This document shows positions 8,662-15,722 of a DNA stretch of 64,000 bases, one piece after another. The notes under the pieces were generated by a model that ran no database searches, was not told the origin of the DNA, and saw nothing but the letters and a program-made list of their open reading frames with translations. The stretch's first letter is position 1. Every line of letters starts with the position of its first letter. The translations under genes and the position numbers were made by a program. The stretch is taken from the NCBI GenBank assembly GCA_902774815.1, contig CACYJV010000002.1, forward strand, positions 80,373 through 144,372. The letters run 5' to 3'. The stretch is from an uncultured Prevotellaceae bacterium (GTDB lineage: Bacteria > Bacteroidota > Bacteroidia > Bacteroidales > Bacteroidaceae).

Positions 8662-9360
8662 TCAGGGGTGTTGGGTGGGCAGGCCGTGTTGCTGGCCGAA
8701 GTTGCTCACGTGCTGGTGGAAGTCGCCGCCTGTGTAGGGCATGTAGGGCTGGTTGGGCAACCACATCTGTTCGATGTTCACCTCGATGCTCAGCGTCGGA
8801 TTGGGCATGTAGCGCACCCCGGCACCGATGCGGTCGACCGCTCCCATGTAGCCTCCATCGAGGGGATTGCCTGCTGGCAGGCCCATGAGTGCCGCCATGC
8901 CGTAGCCGTAGCCAGCATAGCCATAGCGGCCGTAGCCGTAGAGGCCGGGTATGAACCCCGTGCCGGTGCCGGTGATGTTCTTCTGCCCATAGACGTGGGC
9001 CTCCCAATGGTCGTCAAGCTGATAGCTCAGCTCGCCGTAGAGGCCTGCGTTTCGGGCCGTGATGCCGCCCCACGTCAGGTTGTTGACGTAACCGCCTGCC
9101 ATGATCGTCAGCTTGTTGCTCAGGGGGGCGAGGTAGGTGGCTTGCAGGTTCTGGGCGAAGCCGGCACCACGGGGCGCATACTTGCCAAAGCCTGCCATGA
9201 CCGAGGCCGACAGCTGGACGTTGAGCCCTTGGTGCAACCCGTAGTAGTAGGGGCGCACCAAGGGCTGGGGCACCACCGCGACGGGACACCTCAACGAGTC
9301 GGTTTGCGCCATGAGCGACACGGCGATCGACAGGAAGAGCAGTATGACCAGTTTCCTCAT
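8662..9360 (-). CDS. Predicted secreted/outer-membrane beta-strand protein, unknown function
   Basis: I do not recognise a named family. From the ATG at 9360 it has 232 residues, with a clean signal peptide (MRKLVILLFLSIAVSLMAQ). The rest contains alternating aromatic/hydrophobic strands typical of small outer-membrane barrels (LSASVMAGFGKYAPRGAGFA, AGLYGELSYQLDDHWEAHVY) and a Gly/Tyr-rich loop (GLYGYGRYGYAGYGYG, about 145-160). A longer reading from 9408 would begin upstream of a perfect promoter, so 9360 is preferred. The -7 box ends only 7 nt before this ATG, so the mRNA may be almost leaderless. Confidence 0.75.
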   Translation of the reverse strand: MRKLVILLFLSIAVSLMAQTDSLRCPVAVVPQPLVRPYYYGLHQGLNVQLSASVMAGFGKYAPRGAGFAQNLQATYLAPLSNKLTIMAGGYVNNLTWGGITARNAGLYGELSYQLDDHWEAHVYGQKNITGTGTGFIPGLYGYGRYGYAGYGYGMAALMGLPAGNPLDGGYMGAVDRIGAGVRYMPNPTLSIEVNIEQMWLPNQPYMPYTGGDFHQHVSNFGQQHGLPTQHP

Positions 9361-9367
9361 TTGTGTG

Positions 9368-9398
9368 CAAAAATAACAGGAATTATTGAGACTGCAAA
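9368..9398 (-). promoter_or_regulatory. Perfect TTTG-N19-TAnnTTTG promoter
   Basis: On minus, TTTG (9395-9398) and TATTTTTG (9368-9375) are separated by exactly 19 nt. It drives the 232-residue outer-membrane protein whose ATG starts at 9360. Confidence 0.85.
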
Positions 9399-9590
9399 GT
9401 TTTTCCATAGGTTTTTACGTATTTTATGTTTGATTAAAAAACGATTATACTTCGTTAATAATGCTGAAAACGTGCCATGAAATGGTGGGAAATTGAACGA
9501 ATAGTGCTACATTTGCAGCGCGAACCCTGTTCCCCGCACATGGGGTTGGGGGAAAGATCGCCTCGAATAACGACAAACGAAAAGAAGAAG

Positions 9591-10193
9591 ATGAAAAGAT
9601 TGTTTTTAGCCATGTTGGCCGGAATGTTGATAGCAGCATTGCCAACGACCGCACAAACGGAAAAGAATAGGCAAGACCAGAAGGAGAACTTCGGCCAGCG
9701 CTTCGTAAGACTGGGCAAGAAGGCCGTGAAGGAGATGGAGAAGGCTGCCAATGGACTGGGCGACGCCATCGGATTCGAAGACCGCGTGAATGCCCGGACA
9801 TCTGATTCGGTGAAAGTCGATGGCTCGTGGTACATGCCGCTCTACACCGTCAACCTCTACAAGGGGGGCGACCTCGACCTTTATCGCGATGCCTGCCGAC
9901 AGGCCTTCGTGGCGAAGTACCCGTCGGTGAAAGTCGTGAGCGTCGTCGTGCCTCAACAGGAGTGGCTCAGCGATACCTATAAGAAGAATAACAAGGTGAC
10001 GGGCTACGTGCAGACCCTCTACTGCTATGTGCTGGCCAAAGATGGCGACGACGGCTATGTCAATGCCCGTTTCGTGTTCCAACGCCAAAAGGAGGTGGGA
10101 CAACCATATGAACACGTCGACGGCCGTTGGCCACTGTGGGAGCGCACCGACGTCATTCCCATGGCGACCTACGAGCAACTGAAGACGAAATGA
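9591..10193 (+). CDS. Secreted protein of unknown function
   Basis: Not recognised. From the ATG at 9591 it has 200 residues and begins with a signal peptide (MKRLFLAMLAGMLIAALPTTAQ). A charged, helical segment follows (KENFGQRFVRLGKKAVKEME). The main domain reads as mixed alpha/beta (WYMPLYTVNLYKGGDLDLYR, then VVSVVVPQQEW and YVQTLYCYVLAKDGDDGYVN). No catalytic motif stands out. An upstream reading from 9477 lacks a sensible N-terminus, and AAAAGAAGAAG precedes 9591. A TACATTTG box sits at 9508-9515 but its -33 is poor. A strong terminator follows. Confidence 0.75.
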   Translation: MKRLFLAMLAGMLIAALPTTAQTEKNRQDQKENFGQRFVRLGKKAVKEMEKAANGLGDAIGFEDRVNARTSDSVKVDGSWYMPLYTVNLYKGGDLDLYRDACRQAFVAKYPSVKVVSVVVPQQEWLSDTYKKNNKVTGYVQTLYCYVLAKDGDDGYVNARFVFQRQKEVGQPYEHVDGRWPLWERTDVIPMATYEQLKTK

Positions 10194-10194
10194 G

Positions 10195-10233
10195 GCAATG
10201 GGGCAGGAAATCGACTTGCCCCACTGCTTTTTT
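10195..10233 (+). terminator. Intrinsic terminator
   Basis: GCAATGGGGCA and TGCCCCACTGC pair around an 11-nt loop, followed by TTTTTT. It ends the secreted-protein gene at 10193 and separates it from the aromatic operon. Confidence 0.85.
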
Positions 10234-10244
10234 CTTTCAAAATA

Positions 10245-10276
10245 TTTGCAGGAATAAAATAAATGTTATAATTTTG
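10245..10276 (+). promoter_or_regulatory. Promoter of the Phe/Tyr operon
   Basis: TTTG (10245-10248), a 20-nt spacer and TAATTTTG (10269-10276) match the Bacteroidota promoter. The transcript would begin about 25 nt before the leader peptide start at 10305. Confidence 0.85.
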
Positions 10277-10304
10277 CACGCTAGAAGTCAAAAAGATAAC
10301 AAAC

Positions 10305-10367
10305 ATGAACAAGAAGGGCTTTTTTTACGGCTATTACTATTACTTTGCAGACATCTGTGAAGCGTAA
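10305..10367 (+). CDS. Phe/Tyr leader peptide of the aromatic operon
   Basis: A 20-codon reading frame, ATG at 10305 and TAA at 10365-10367, encodes MNKKGFFYGYYYYFADICEA. Residues 6-14 (FFYGYYYYF) contain three Phe and five Tyr in nine codons. It lies between a consensus promoter and an intrinsic terminator, directly upstream of genes for Phe and Tyr synthesis. This is the arrangement of a ribosome-stalling attenuator. Stalling at 10320-10346 when Phe-tRNA or Tyr-tRNA is scarce would leave 10356-10364 free to pair with the terminator's 5' arm. The peptide itself is presumably non-functional. No earlier description of this leader is known to me. Confidence 0.88.
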   Translation: MNKKGFFYGYYYYFADICEA

Positions 10368-10432
10368 GGCCGTGGAAGTTGCTCTATTCCTGTCAAGAGA
10401 GAGAATAAAAATCATGAAAGCCCCGCTTCACA
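10356..10432 (+). promoter_or_regulatory. Antiterminator pairing of the attenuator
   Basis: TGTGAAGCG at 10356-10364, the last codons of the leader peptide, is perfectly complementary to CGCTTCACA at 10424-10432. The latter is the inner 5' arm of the terminator, so the two pairings exclude each other. A ribosome at the leader stop codon (10365) would cover the first segment and allow termination. Confidence 0.82.
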
Positions 10433-10453
10433 AATTAGTGAGTGGGGCTTTTT
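10417..10453 (+). terminator. Attenuator terminator upstream of pheA
   Basis: AAAGCCCCGCTTCAC pairs with GTGAGTGGGGCTTT through about 14 base pairs with one bulge and a 6-nt loop, followed by a short T-run. It lies between the leader peptide and pheA, so it must be conditional for the operon to be expressed. Confidence 0.88.
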
Positions 10454-10484
10454 AAATTGAAAATTGAGAATTGAAAATTGAAAA

Positions 10485-10550
10485 TTCAAAACCGCGCGTA
10501 GCGCATCGGACCATTCAAACCATTCAAAACCGCGCACAGCGCATCGAACC
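10485..10550. repeat. 28-bp direct repeat in the pheA leader
   Basis: Copies at 10485-10512 and 10523-10550 (TTCAAAACCGCGC..AGCGCATCG.ACC) match at 25 of 28 positions. They follow a run of ATTGAAA-type repeats at 10454-10484. All of this lies after the attenuator and before the pheA start. Confidence 0.8.
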
Positions 10551-10554
10551 AAAT

Positions 10555-11403
10555 ATGAAGAGGATAGCGATACAAGGTCAGCTGGGGTCGTTCCACGACA
10601 TTGCCGCTCAGCAATACTTCCAAGGCGAACAGGTGCAGATCATCTGTTGTTCGACCTTCGAACAGGTGTATGAGCAAATCAAGCGCGACCCCACCGTCAT
10701 CGGGATGACGGCCATCGAGAACACCATCGCCGGAAGCCTGCTCCACAACTACGAGTTGTTGCGCGACTCGGGTACGGCCGTGGTGGGCGAGCATAAGCTC
10801 CATATCGAGCATTGCATTTGTTGCTTGCCCGACGACACGTGGGACACCATCACCGAGGTGCACTCCCACCCCGTGGCACTCATGCAATGCCGTGGATTTC
10901 TGGCCAACCACCCGGCACTGAAAGCCGTCGAAGCCGAGGACACCGCAGGGTCGGCCGAAGAGATACAGCGCCTGAAATGCCGTGGATGGGCCGCCATCTG
11001 CCATGCCGATGCCGCACGCATGTACGGACTGAAGGTGCTCGAAAACCAGATTGAGGACAACAAGCACAACTTCACGCGATTTCTCGTCGTGTGCAATCCG
11101 CGCAAGGCCGACTTCATGCGGTCGCTGGAACAAGCCGACAAAGCAAGCCTGGTGTTCTCGCTCCCGCACGAGGAAGGATCGCTCTCGAAGGTGCTCACCA
11201 TCCTTTCGTTCTACAACATCAACCTGACGAAAATCCAATCGCTGCCAGTCATCGGCCATGAGTGGGAGTATATGTTCTACGTGGACGTGACCTATCAGAA
11301 CCTGACTCGCTACCGGCAATCTATCGATGCCATCGTACCGCTGACGAAAGAGCTTCAGATACTGGGCGAGTACACGAAAAGTGAGGTAACAGGTAATAGG
11401 TGA
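10555..11403 (+). CDS. pheA: Prephenate dehydratase with ACT domain
   Basis: Converts prephenate to phenylpyruvate in Phe synthesis. It has 282 residues from the ATG at 10555 (MKRIAIQGQLGSFHDIAAQQYF). The PDT domain includes GMTAIENTIAGSLLHNYELL and ends near residue 190. The C-terminal ACT domain begins at LVFSLPHEEGSLSKVLTILS and continues INLTKIQSLPVIGHEWEYMFYVD, the usual Phe-sensing module. An upstream start at 10471 would translate repeat sequence and is unlikely. The last residues (SEVTGNR) and the TGA stop are supplied by heptamer repeat sequence, so the natural C-terminus was probably overwritten. First structural gene of the attenuated operon. Confidence 0.95.
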   Translation: MKRIAIQGQLGSFHDIAAQQYFQGEQVQIICCSTFEQVYEQIKRDPTVIGMTAIENTIAGSLLHNYELLRDSGTAVVGEHKLHIEHCICCLPDDTWDTITEVHSHPVALMQCRGFLANHPALKAVEAEDTAGSAEEIQRLKCRGWAAICHADAARMYGLKVLENQIEDNKHNFTRFLVVCNPRKADFMRSLEQADKASLVFSLPHEEGSLSKVLTILSFYNINLTKIQSLPVIGHEWEYMFYVDVTYQNLTRYRQSIDAIVPLTKELQILGEYTKSEVTGNR

Positions 11404-11487
11404 TAGGTGATAGGTAATAGGTTACAGGTAATAGGTTACAGGTAATAGGTTACAGGTAATAGGTAATAGGTAACAGGTAATAGGTTC
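11385..11487. repeat. Heptamer repeat array between pheA and the aminotransferase
   Basis: AGGTAAC, AGGTAAT, AGGTGAT and AGGTTAC units follow each other without spacers. They provide the pheA stop codon and fill the entire intergenic gap. Same unit as the 8374-8642 array. Confidence 0.93.
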
Positions 11488-11494
11488 GAGAATT

Positions 11495-12670
11495 ATGGCA
11501 AACAACATAAAACCTGCTGAGAGGTTGTCGCTCGTTCAGGAGTACTACTTCTCGCGCAAATTGAAGGAAGTGGCACAACTCAATGCCGAGGGACGCGACA
11601 TCATCTCGCTGGCCATCGGATCGCCCGACATGCCTCCTTCGCCTCAGACCATCGAACGGCTTTGCCAGGTGGCACAACTACCCAATGCCCACGGCTATCA
11701 GCCTACGATGGGAACGCCCGAGCTGCGCGTGGCCATGGCACGCTACTACAAGAAGACCTACAACGTCGACGTGGACCCTGCCACGGAGGTGCTGCCCCTC
11801 ATCGGTTCGAAGGAGGGTATACTCCACATCACGCTGGCCTTCGTCAACCCGGGCGACACGGTGCTGGTGCCCAATCCTGGTTACCCCACCTACACATCGC
11901 TCTCGAAGTTGCTCGGCGCCAATATCGAGTATTACGACCTGACCGAGGAAAGGGGTTGGCAACCCGACTTCGATGACTTGTCGCATCGGGATCTGTCGCA
12001 CGTGAAGCTCATGTGGACGAACTATCCACACATGCCGACCGGGGCTCCCGCCACCTTGGACGTCTACGAGCGTCTGGTGGAGCTGGCCCGGAAGAACAAT
12101 TTCGTCATCGTCAACGACAATCCCTACTCGCGCATCCTGAATGACCACCCGCTGTCCATCTTCAACTCGTTCGACACAGCCAAGGATCATTGCATCGAGC
12201 TCAACTCCATGTCGAAAAGTCACAACATGCCAGGCTGGCGTGTGGGCATGTGCATCGCAAAGCCCGAATTCATCTCATGGATTCTGAAAGTACAATCGAA
12301 CATCGAGAGCGGTACCTTCCGAGGATTGCAACTGGCGGCCGCCGAAGCGTTGGACACGAACACCGACGAGTGGCATTTGGAACACAACATCCAAACCTAT
12401 GCCCGACGCCGCCAATGGGCCGAGGAAATCATGCGTGTGCTCGGATGCACTTTCGACCGCAAGCAAGTGGGCATGTTCCTCTGGGGACGTATACCCGACC
12501 ATTACGACCATGTGGAACAACTCACGGAGTTCCTCCTCCACGAGGCGCGCGTGTTCATCACGCCAGGCTTCATCTTCGGAACGCAAGGCGAACGCTACAT
12601 TCGCATATCGCTCTGTGCCAAGGAAGAGAACATCAAGGAAGCATTAGAAAGAATCAAAAAAGCAATATAA
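11495..12670 (+). CDS. PLP-dependent class I/II aminotransferase
   Basis: Protein of 391 residues, fold-type I. Conserved features are the N-terminal ISLAIGSPDMPPS, the cofactor-binding NPGYPTYTS, VNDNPYS with the Asp/Tyr that contact the ring, and the PLP lysine in SMSKSHNMPGWRVG near residue 238. The closing arginine region is INLCAK-like (YIRISLCAKEENIKEALERI). Between pheA and the DAHP synthase gene its likely job is transamination of phenylpyruvate and hydroxyphenylpyruvate, or of prephenate. This is inferred from context, since the aspartate/aromatic class cannot be split by eye. The DAHP synthase gene starts 2 nt after its stop. Confidence 0.9.
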   Translation: MANNIKPAERLSLVQEYYFSRKLKEVAQLNAEGRDIISLAIGSPDMPPSPQTIERLCQVAQLPNAHGYQPTMGTPELRVAMARYYKKTYNVDVDPATEVLPLIGSKEGILHITLAFVNPGDTVLVPNPGYPTYTSLSKLLGANIEYYDLTEERGWQPDFDDLSHRDLSHVKLMWTNYPHMPTGAPATLDVYERLVELARKNNFVIVNDNPYSRILNDHPLSIFNSFDTAKDHCIELNSMSKSHNMPGWRVGMCIAKPEFISWILKVQSNIESGTFRGLQLAAAEALDTNTDEWHLEHNIQTYARRRQWAEEIMRVLGCTFDRKQVGMFLWGRIPDHYDHVEQLTEFLLHEARVFITPGFIFGTQGERYIRISLCAKEENIKEALERIKKAI

Positions 12671-12672
12671 TC

Positions 12673-13743
12673 ATGGAATTAGGATTAGAACTACAACCAC
12701 TGAATCTGCCTGCCGACAACGAACGACCGATCGTCATTGCAGGCCCTTGCTCGGCCGAAACCGAGGAACAAGTCATGACAACAGCCCGTCAACTGAAGGA
12801 ACTGGGCTGCCACAACTTCCGTGCAGGTGTATGGAAACCGCGCACTAAACCCGGTGGCTTCGAGGGCCACGGCGAGCAGGCTCTGCCTTGGTTGCAACGC
12901 GTAAAGGCCGAGACGGGCATGAACGTTGCCACCGAAGTTGCCACGCCCCAACACGTTGAGCTGGCCTTGAAATACGACGTCGATATCCTCTGGGTGGGTG
13001 CTCGCACCAGTGCCAATCCTTTTGCCGTGCAAGCCCTGGCCGATGCGTTGCGTGGTGTCGACAAGCCCGTATTGGTGAAGAACCCCGTCAATCCCGATCT
13101 GGAACTATGGATTGGTGCCATCCAGCGACTGAATGCCGCCGGTGTGCGCCGTCTGGGAGCCGTTCATCGTGGTTTCTCCAGCTATGACCGGAAGATCTAC
13201 CGCAACCTGCCCATGTGGCAGATTCCTATCGAGTTGCGACGCCGCTATCCCAACCTGCCATTGCTCAACGACCCAAGCCACATCGGCGGCCGACGCGAAC
13301 TCATCGCACCACTCGCCCAGCAGGCTATGGACCTGGGATTCGACGGATTGCTCGTCGAAAGCCATTGCTCGCCCGACGAAGCCTGGAGCGACGCCCGCCA
13401 ACAGGTGACGCCCGAGGTGCTCGACTACATCCTCTCGTTGCTCGTCATCCGCGACCAGCGCGTCTCAACTGAGGGTATTCGTCAACTACGCCATCAGATT
13501 GACGAGCTCGACAACCAGCTCATGGACTTGCTGGCCAAACGCATGCGCGTCTGTCGCGAGATTGGCCAGTACAAGAAGGAGCACAACATGACCGTCCTTC
13601 AGACCAAACGCTATAGTGAGATCCTCGCCAAGCGTGGTGCTCAGGGCGCTCAATGCGGCATGTCGGCCGATTTTGTCGCCAACGTCTTCGAACACATCCA
13701 CGAGGAAAGCGTACGCCAACAAATAGAGATCGTCAATCAATGA
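12673..13743 (+). CDS. Bifunctional DAHP synthase / chorismate mutase
   Basis: Protein of 356 residues joining the first shikimate-pathway enzyme to the Phe/Tyr branch-point enzyme. The N-terminal type I-beta DAHP synthase (residues 1-260) shows IAGPCSAE, FRAGVWKPRTKPGGFEG, VGARTSANPF, LVKNPVNPDL, LNDPSHIGG and ESHCSPDEAWSDA. The C-terminal AroQ-type chorismate mutase (about 270-350) shows IRQLRHQIDELDNQLMDLLA, RMRVCREIGQYKKEHNM and the C-terminal helix. The mutase lies at the C-terminus, the opposite of the Bacillus fusion; such a domain may also mediate feedback control. The start at MELGLELQPLN lies 2 nt after the aminotransferase stop; a longer reading upstream runs through that gene in the wrong frame. 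Confidence 0.94.
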   Translation: MELGLELQPLNLPADNERPIVIAGPCSAETEEQVMTTARQLKELGCHNFRAGVWKPRTKPGGFEGHGEQALPWLQRVKAETGMNVATEVATPQHVELALKYDVDILWVGARTSANPFAVQALADALRGVDKPVLVKNPVNPDLELWIGAIQRLNAAGVRRLGAVHRGFSSYDRKIYRNLPMWQIPIELRRRYPNLPLLNDPSHIGGRRELIAPLAQQAMDLGFDGLLVESHCSPDEAWSDARQQVTPEVLDYILSLLVIRDQRVSTEGIRQLRHQIDELDNQLMDLLAKRMRVCREIGQYKKEHNMTVLQTKRYSEILAKRGAQGAQCGMSADFVANVFEHIHEESVRQQIEIVNQ

Positions 13744-13776
13744 ACCCACCCCCTACCCCTCCCCAAGGGAGGGGAG
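13744..13776. repeat. GC-rich palindromic repeat (inverted partner of the tyrA copy)
   Basis: ACCCACCCCCTACCCCTCCC...GGGAGGGGAG starts at the stop of the DAHP synthase gene. It is the reverse complement, with a few changes, of the copy at 13905-13939 inside tyrA. The pair brackets about 130 bp, including a short AATCTGTGAAATCTGTGGAC dispersed motif at 13845-13864. Confidence 0.85.
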
Positions 13777-13874
13777 ATTGATTAGCCCTGCTGACTAAGT
13801 CCCCTGCTCTGGGAAGCTCGGCCGTAGAAATCCAAGAAAAGAATAATCTGTGAAATCTGTGGACAAAGTACAAA

Positions 13875-14729
13875 ATGGATAACTCTCAAAACAATAGTAA
13901 TCAACTTCCCCTCCCCTTGGGAGGGGCCAGGGGTGGGTTCCGAATCCTCATCCTTGGTGCAGGCAAGATGGGATCGTTCTTCATCGACCTGCTCAGTTTT
14001 GAACACGAAGTCGCCGTCTACGACCGCGACCCGCAACGCATGCGGTTCACATACAACTGCCAGCGATTCACACAGCTGGAAGAAATCGGCAGCTTTCAGC
14101 CGCAACTCGTCATCAATGCCGTCACGTTGAAGTACACCATTCCCGTCTTCCAACAGATCATACCTCTGTTGCCCAAGGAATGTATCATCAGCGACATCGC
14201 CTCCGTGAAGACAGGTCTGCATGAGTACTATCAGCAATGTGGGCATCCCTACGTGAGTTCCCACCCCATGTTCGGTCCCACCTTTGCCAACCTCAACCAA
14301 CTCTCGCAGGAGAACGCCATCATCATCAGCGAGGGCGACTACATGGGGCGCATCTTCTTCCGCGACCTTTACCAGCGATTAGGGCTTAACATCTACGAGT
14401 ACACCTTCGACGAGCACGATCGAACCGTGGCCTATTCGCTCAGCATACCGTTCGTCTCGACATTCGTCTTCGCGGCCGTCATGAAGCACCAGGATGCACC
14501 TGGAACCACGTTCAAACGCCACATGCAGATTGCAAAGGGCGTGCTCAATGAAGACGACTATCTGCTTCAGGAGATTCTCTTCAATCCCTACACTCATGAC
14601 CAGGTCAGCCAAATACGAACCGAGCTCAAGGAACTGCTTGAAATCATCGACACTCGCGATGCCGAAGGCATGAAAAACTACCTTACCAAAATCCGAAATA
14701 ACGTCCGCCGCGACATCGAAAGGAATTAA
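13875..14729 (+). CDS. tyrA: Prephenate dehydrogenase with repeat-derived N-terminus
   Basis: Oxidatively decarboxylates prephenate to 4-hydroxyphenylpyruvate for Tyr synthesis. It has 284 residues. The NAD-binding Rossmann loop LILGAGKMGS is at about 24-33, preceded by a 21-residue extension. Further family features are VINAVTLKYT, IISDIASVKTGL, SSHPMFGPT and DEHDRTVAYSLSIP. Residues 11-21 (LPLPLGGARGG) are encoded by the palindromic repeat at 13905-13939. Relatives usually begin just before the Rossmann strand, so the repeat and its flank appear to have supplied a new start codon and N-terminus. It belongs to the Phe/Tyr operon, 131 bases after the DAHP synthase gene. Confidence 0.92.
   Translation: MDNSQNNSNQLPLPLGGARGGFRILILGAGKMGSFFIDLLSFEHEVAVYDRDPQRMRFTYNCQRFTQLEEIGSFQPQLVINAVTLKYTIPVFQQIIPLLPKECIISDIASVKTGLHEYYQQCGHPYVSSHPMFGPTFANLNQLSQENAIIISEGDYMGRIFFRDLYQRLGLNIYEYTFDEHDRTVAYSLSIPFVSTFVFAAVMKHQDAPGTTFKRHMQIAKGVLNEDDYLLQEILFNPYTHDQVSQIRTELKELLEIIDTRDAEGMKNYLTKIRNNVRRDIERN
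13905..13939 (+). repeat. Palindromic repeat translated inside tyrA
   Basis: CTTCCCCTCCCCTTGGGAGG followed by GGCCAGGGGTGGGTT. It is read in frame as part of the tyrA N-terminus without creating a stop. Confidence 0.88.
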
Positions 14730-14760
14730 CAACGAGGTTTTGCAACCATCATAAAACCAG

Positions 14761-15693
14761 ATGCGAACCAACACAAGACTCATTGGACACATTGTAGCGT
14801 TTCTCGTGGTGGCCGTCTGGGGCAGCACGTTCGTCTTCACGAAACTGCTGTTGCTCAGCGGGTTGTCGCCAGCACAGATCTTCACGCTGCGGTTCATCGT
14901 TGCCTATGCCCTGCTCCTGGCGTTCTCGCTATGCAGGCATGGGCATCGGTGGATGGCCGACACGTGGAAAGACGAGCTGCTGATGGTGGGACTTGGCCTC
15001 ACGGGCGGTTCCATGTATTTCCTGACCGAGAATGAGGCCATGAACCATACGACGACAACGAATACTTCCCTTATTGTTTGTTTATGCCCGCTCTTTGCAA
15101 CAGCACTCATTGGTGCTGTCTATAAGACGGAAAGGCTTCGACCAAGCCAGATGTTGGGCACCGTGTTGGCCGCATTGGGCGTTGTCGTCGTGGTGCTGAA
15201 CGGCCATTTCGTTCTTCATTTGTCACCTCTTGGCGACACGCTTGCACTTTCAGCCTGCCTATGTTGGGCGGTCTATTCGTTGCTCATGATTTCGGCAAAC
15301 AAGCGTTACGATGTGGTGTTCATCACACGAAAGGTGTTTTTCTATGGGCTTCTGTCAATGATTCCCTACTATTTGCTCACGGGCAACGACTTCCTGTCGA
15401 CAAACCACGGCAGCAGTCTGCTGGAAGTACTTCGCAAACCCGCCATCCTTACCAACCTTCTCTTCCTAGGTTGTGTGGCCTCAATGATTTGCTTTGTGGC
15501 ATGGAACTGGGCCATGAAGGTCTTGGGGGCCGTTACGACTACCAACTATGTCTATGTGAATCCTATCACGACGATTCTTTTCGCGTGGATGATTCTCAAC
15601 GAACAAATCACCATCTTTTTTCTCCTCGGTACTTTGCTCATTCTAACAGGCATGTACCTCGCCGAAAACTCACCCCGACACACCAACAAATAG
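14761..15693 (+). CDS. EamA/DMT-family transporter
   Basis: Inner-membrane protein of 310 residues with about ten predicted helices in two EamA-type halves. Typical signatures are VVAVWGSTFVFTKLLL at the start, LRFIVAYALLLAF, then in the second half SALCWAVYS-like ALSACLCWAVYSLLMI and NPITTILFAWMILNEQITI near the end. The family exports metabolites and amino acids. It lies 31 bases after tyrA on the same strand, so export of aromatic amino acids or an overflow intermediate is a reasonable but unproven guess. Convergent with copA, with only 29 bases between. Confidence 0.88.
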   Translation: MRTNTRLIGHIVAFLVVAVWGSTFVFTKLLLLSGLSPAQIFTLRFIVAYALLLAFSLCRHGHRWMADTWKDELLMVGLGLTGGSMYFLTENEAMNHTTTTNTSLIVCLCPLFATALIGAVYKTERLRPSQMLGTVLAALGVVVVVLNGHFVLHLSPLGDTLALSACLCWAVYSLLMISANKRYDVVFITRKVFFYGLLSMIPYYLLTGNDFLSTNHGSSLLEVLRKPAILTNLLFLGCVASMICFVAWNWAMKVLGAVTTTNYVYVNPITTILFAWMILNEQITIFFLLGTLLILTGMYLAENSPRHTNK

Positions 15694-15722
15694 ATAGGTT
15701 TGACGTGGGTAAACCATAGCTT

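Noticed and set aside
8267-9007. Long minus-strand frame encoding SPITHHL repeats
   Set aside because: It merely reads through the heptamer array and overlaps two well-supported genes; the repeat is open in this orientation by composition.
12190-12672. N-terminal extension of the DAHP synthase frame
   Set aside because: It runs through the aminotransferase gene in the wrong frame; MELGLELQPL at 12673 matches the family start and lies directly after the aminotransferase stop.
15698-15715. Terminator between the DMT transporter and copA
   Set aside because: GGTTT/AAACC gives only a 5-bp stem; too weak to call.
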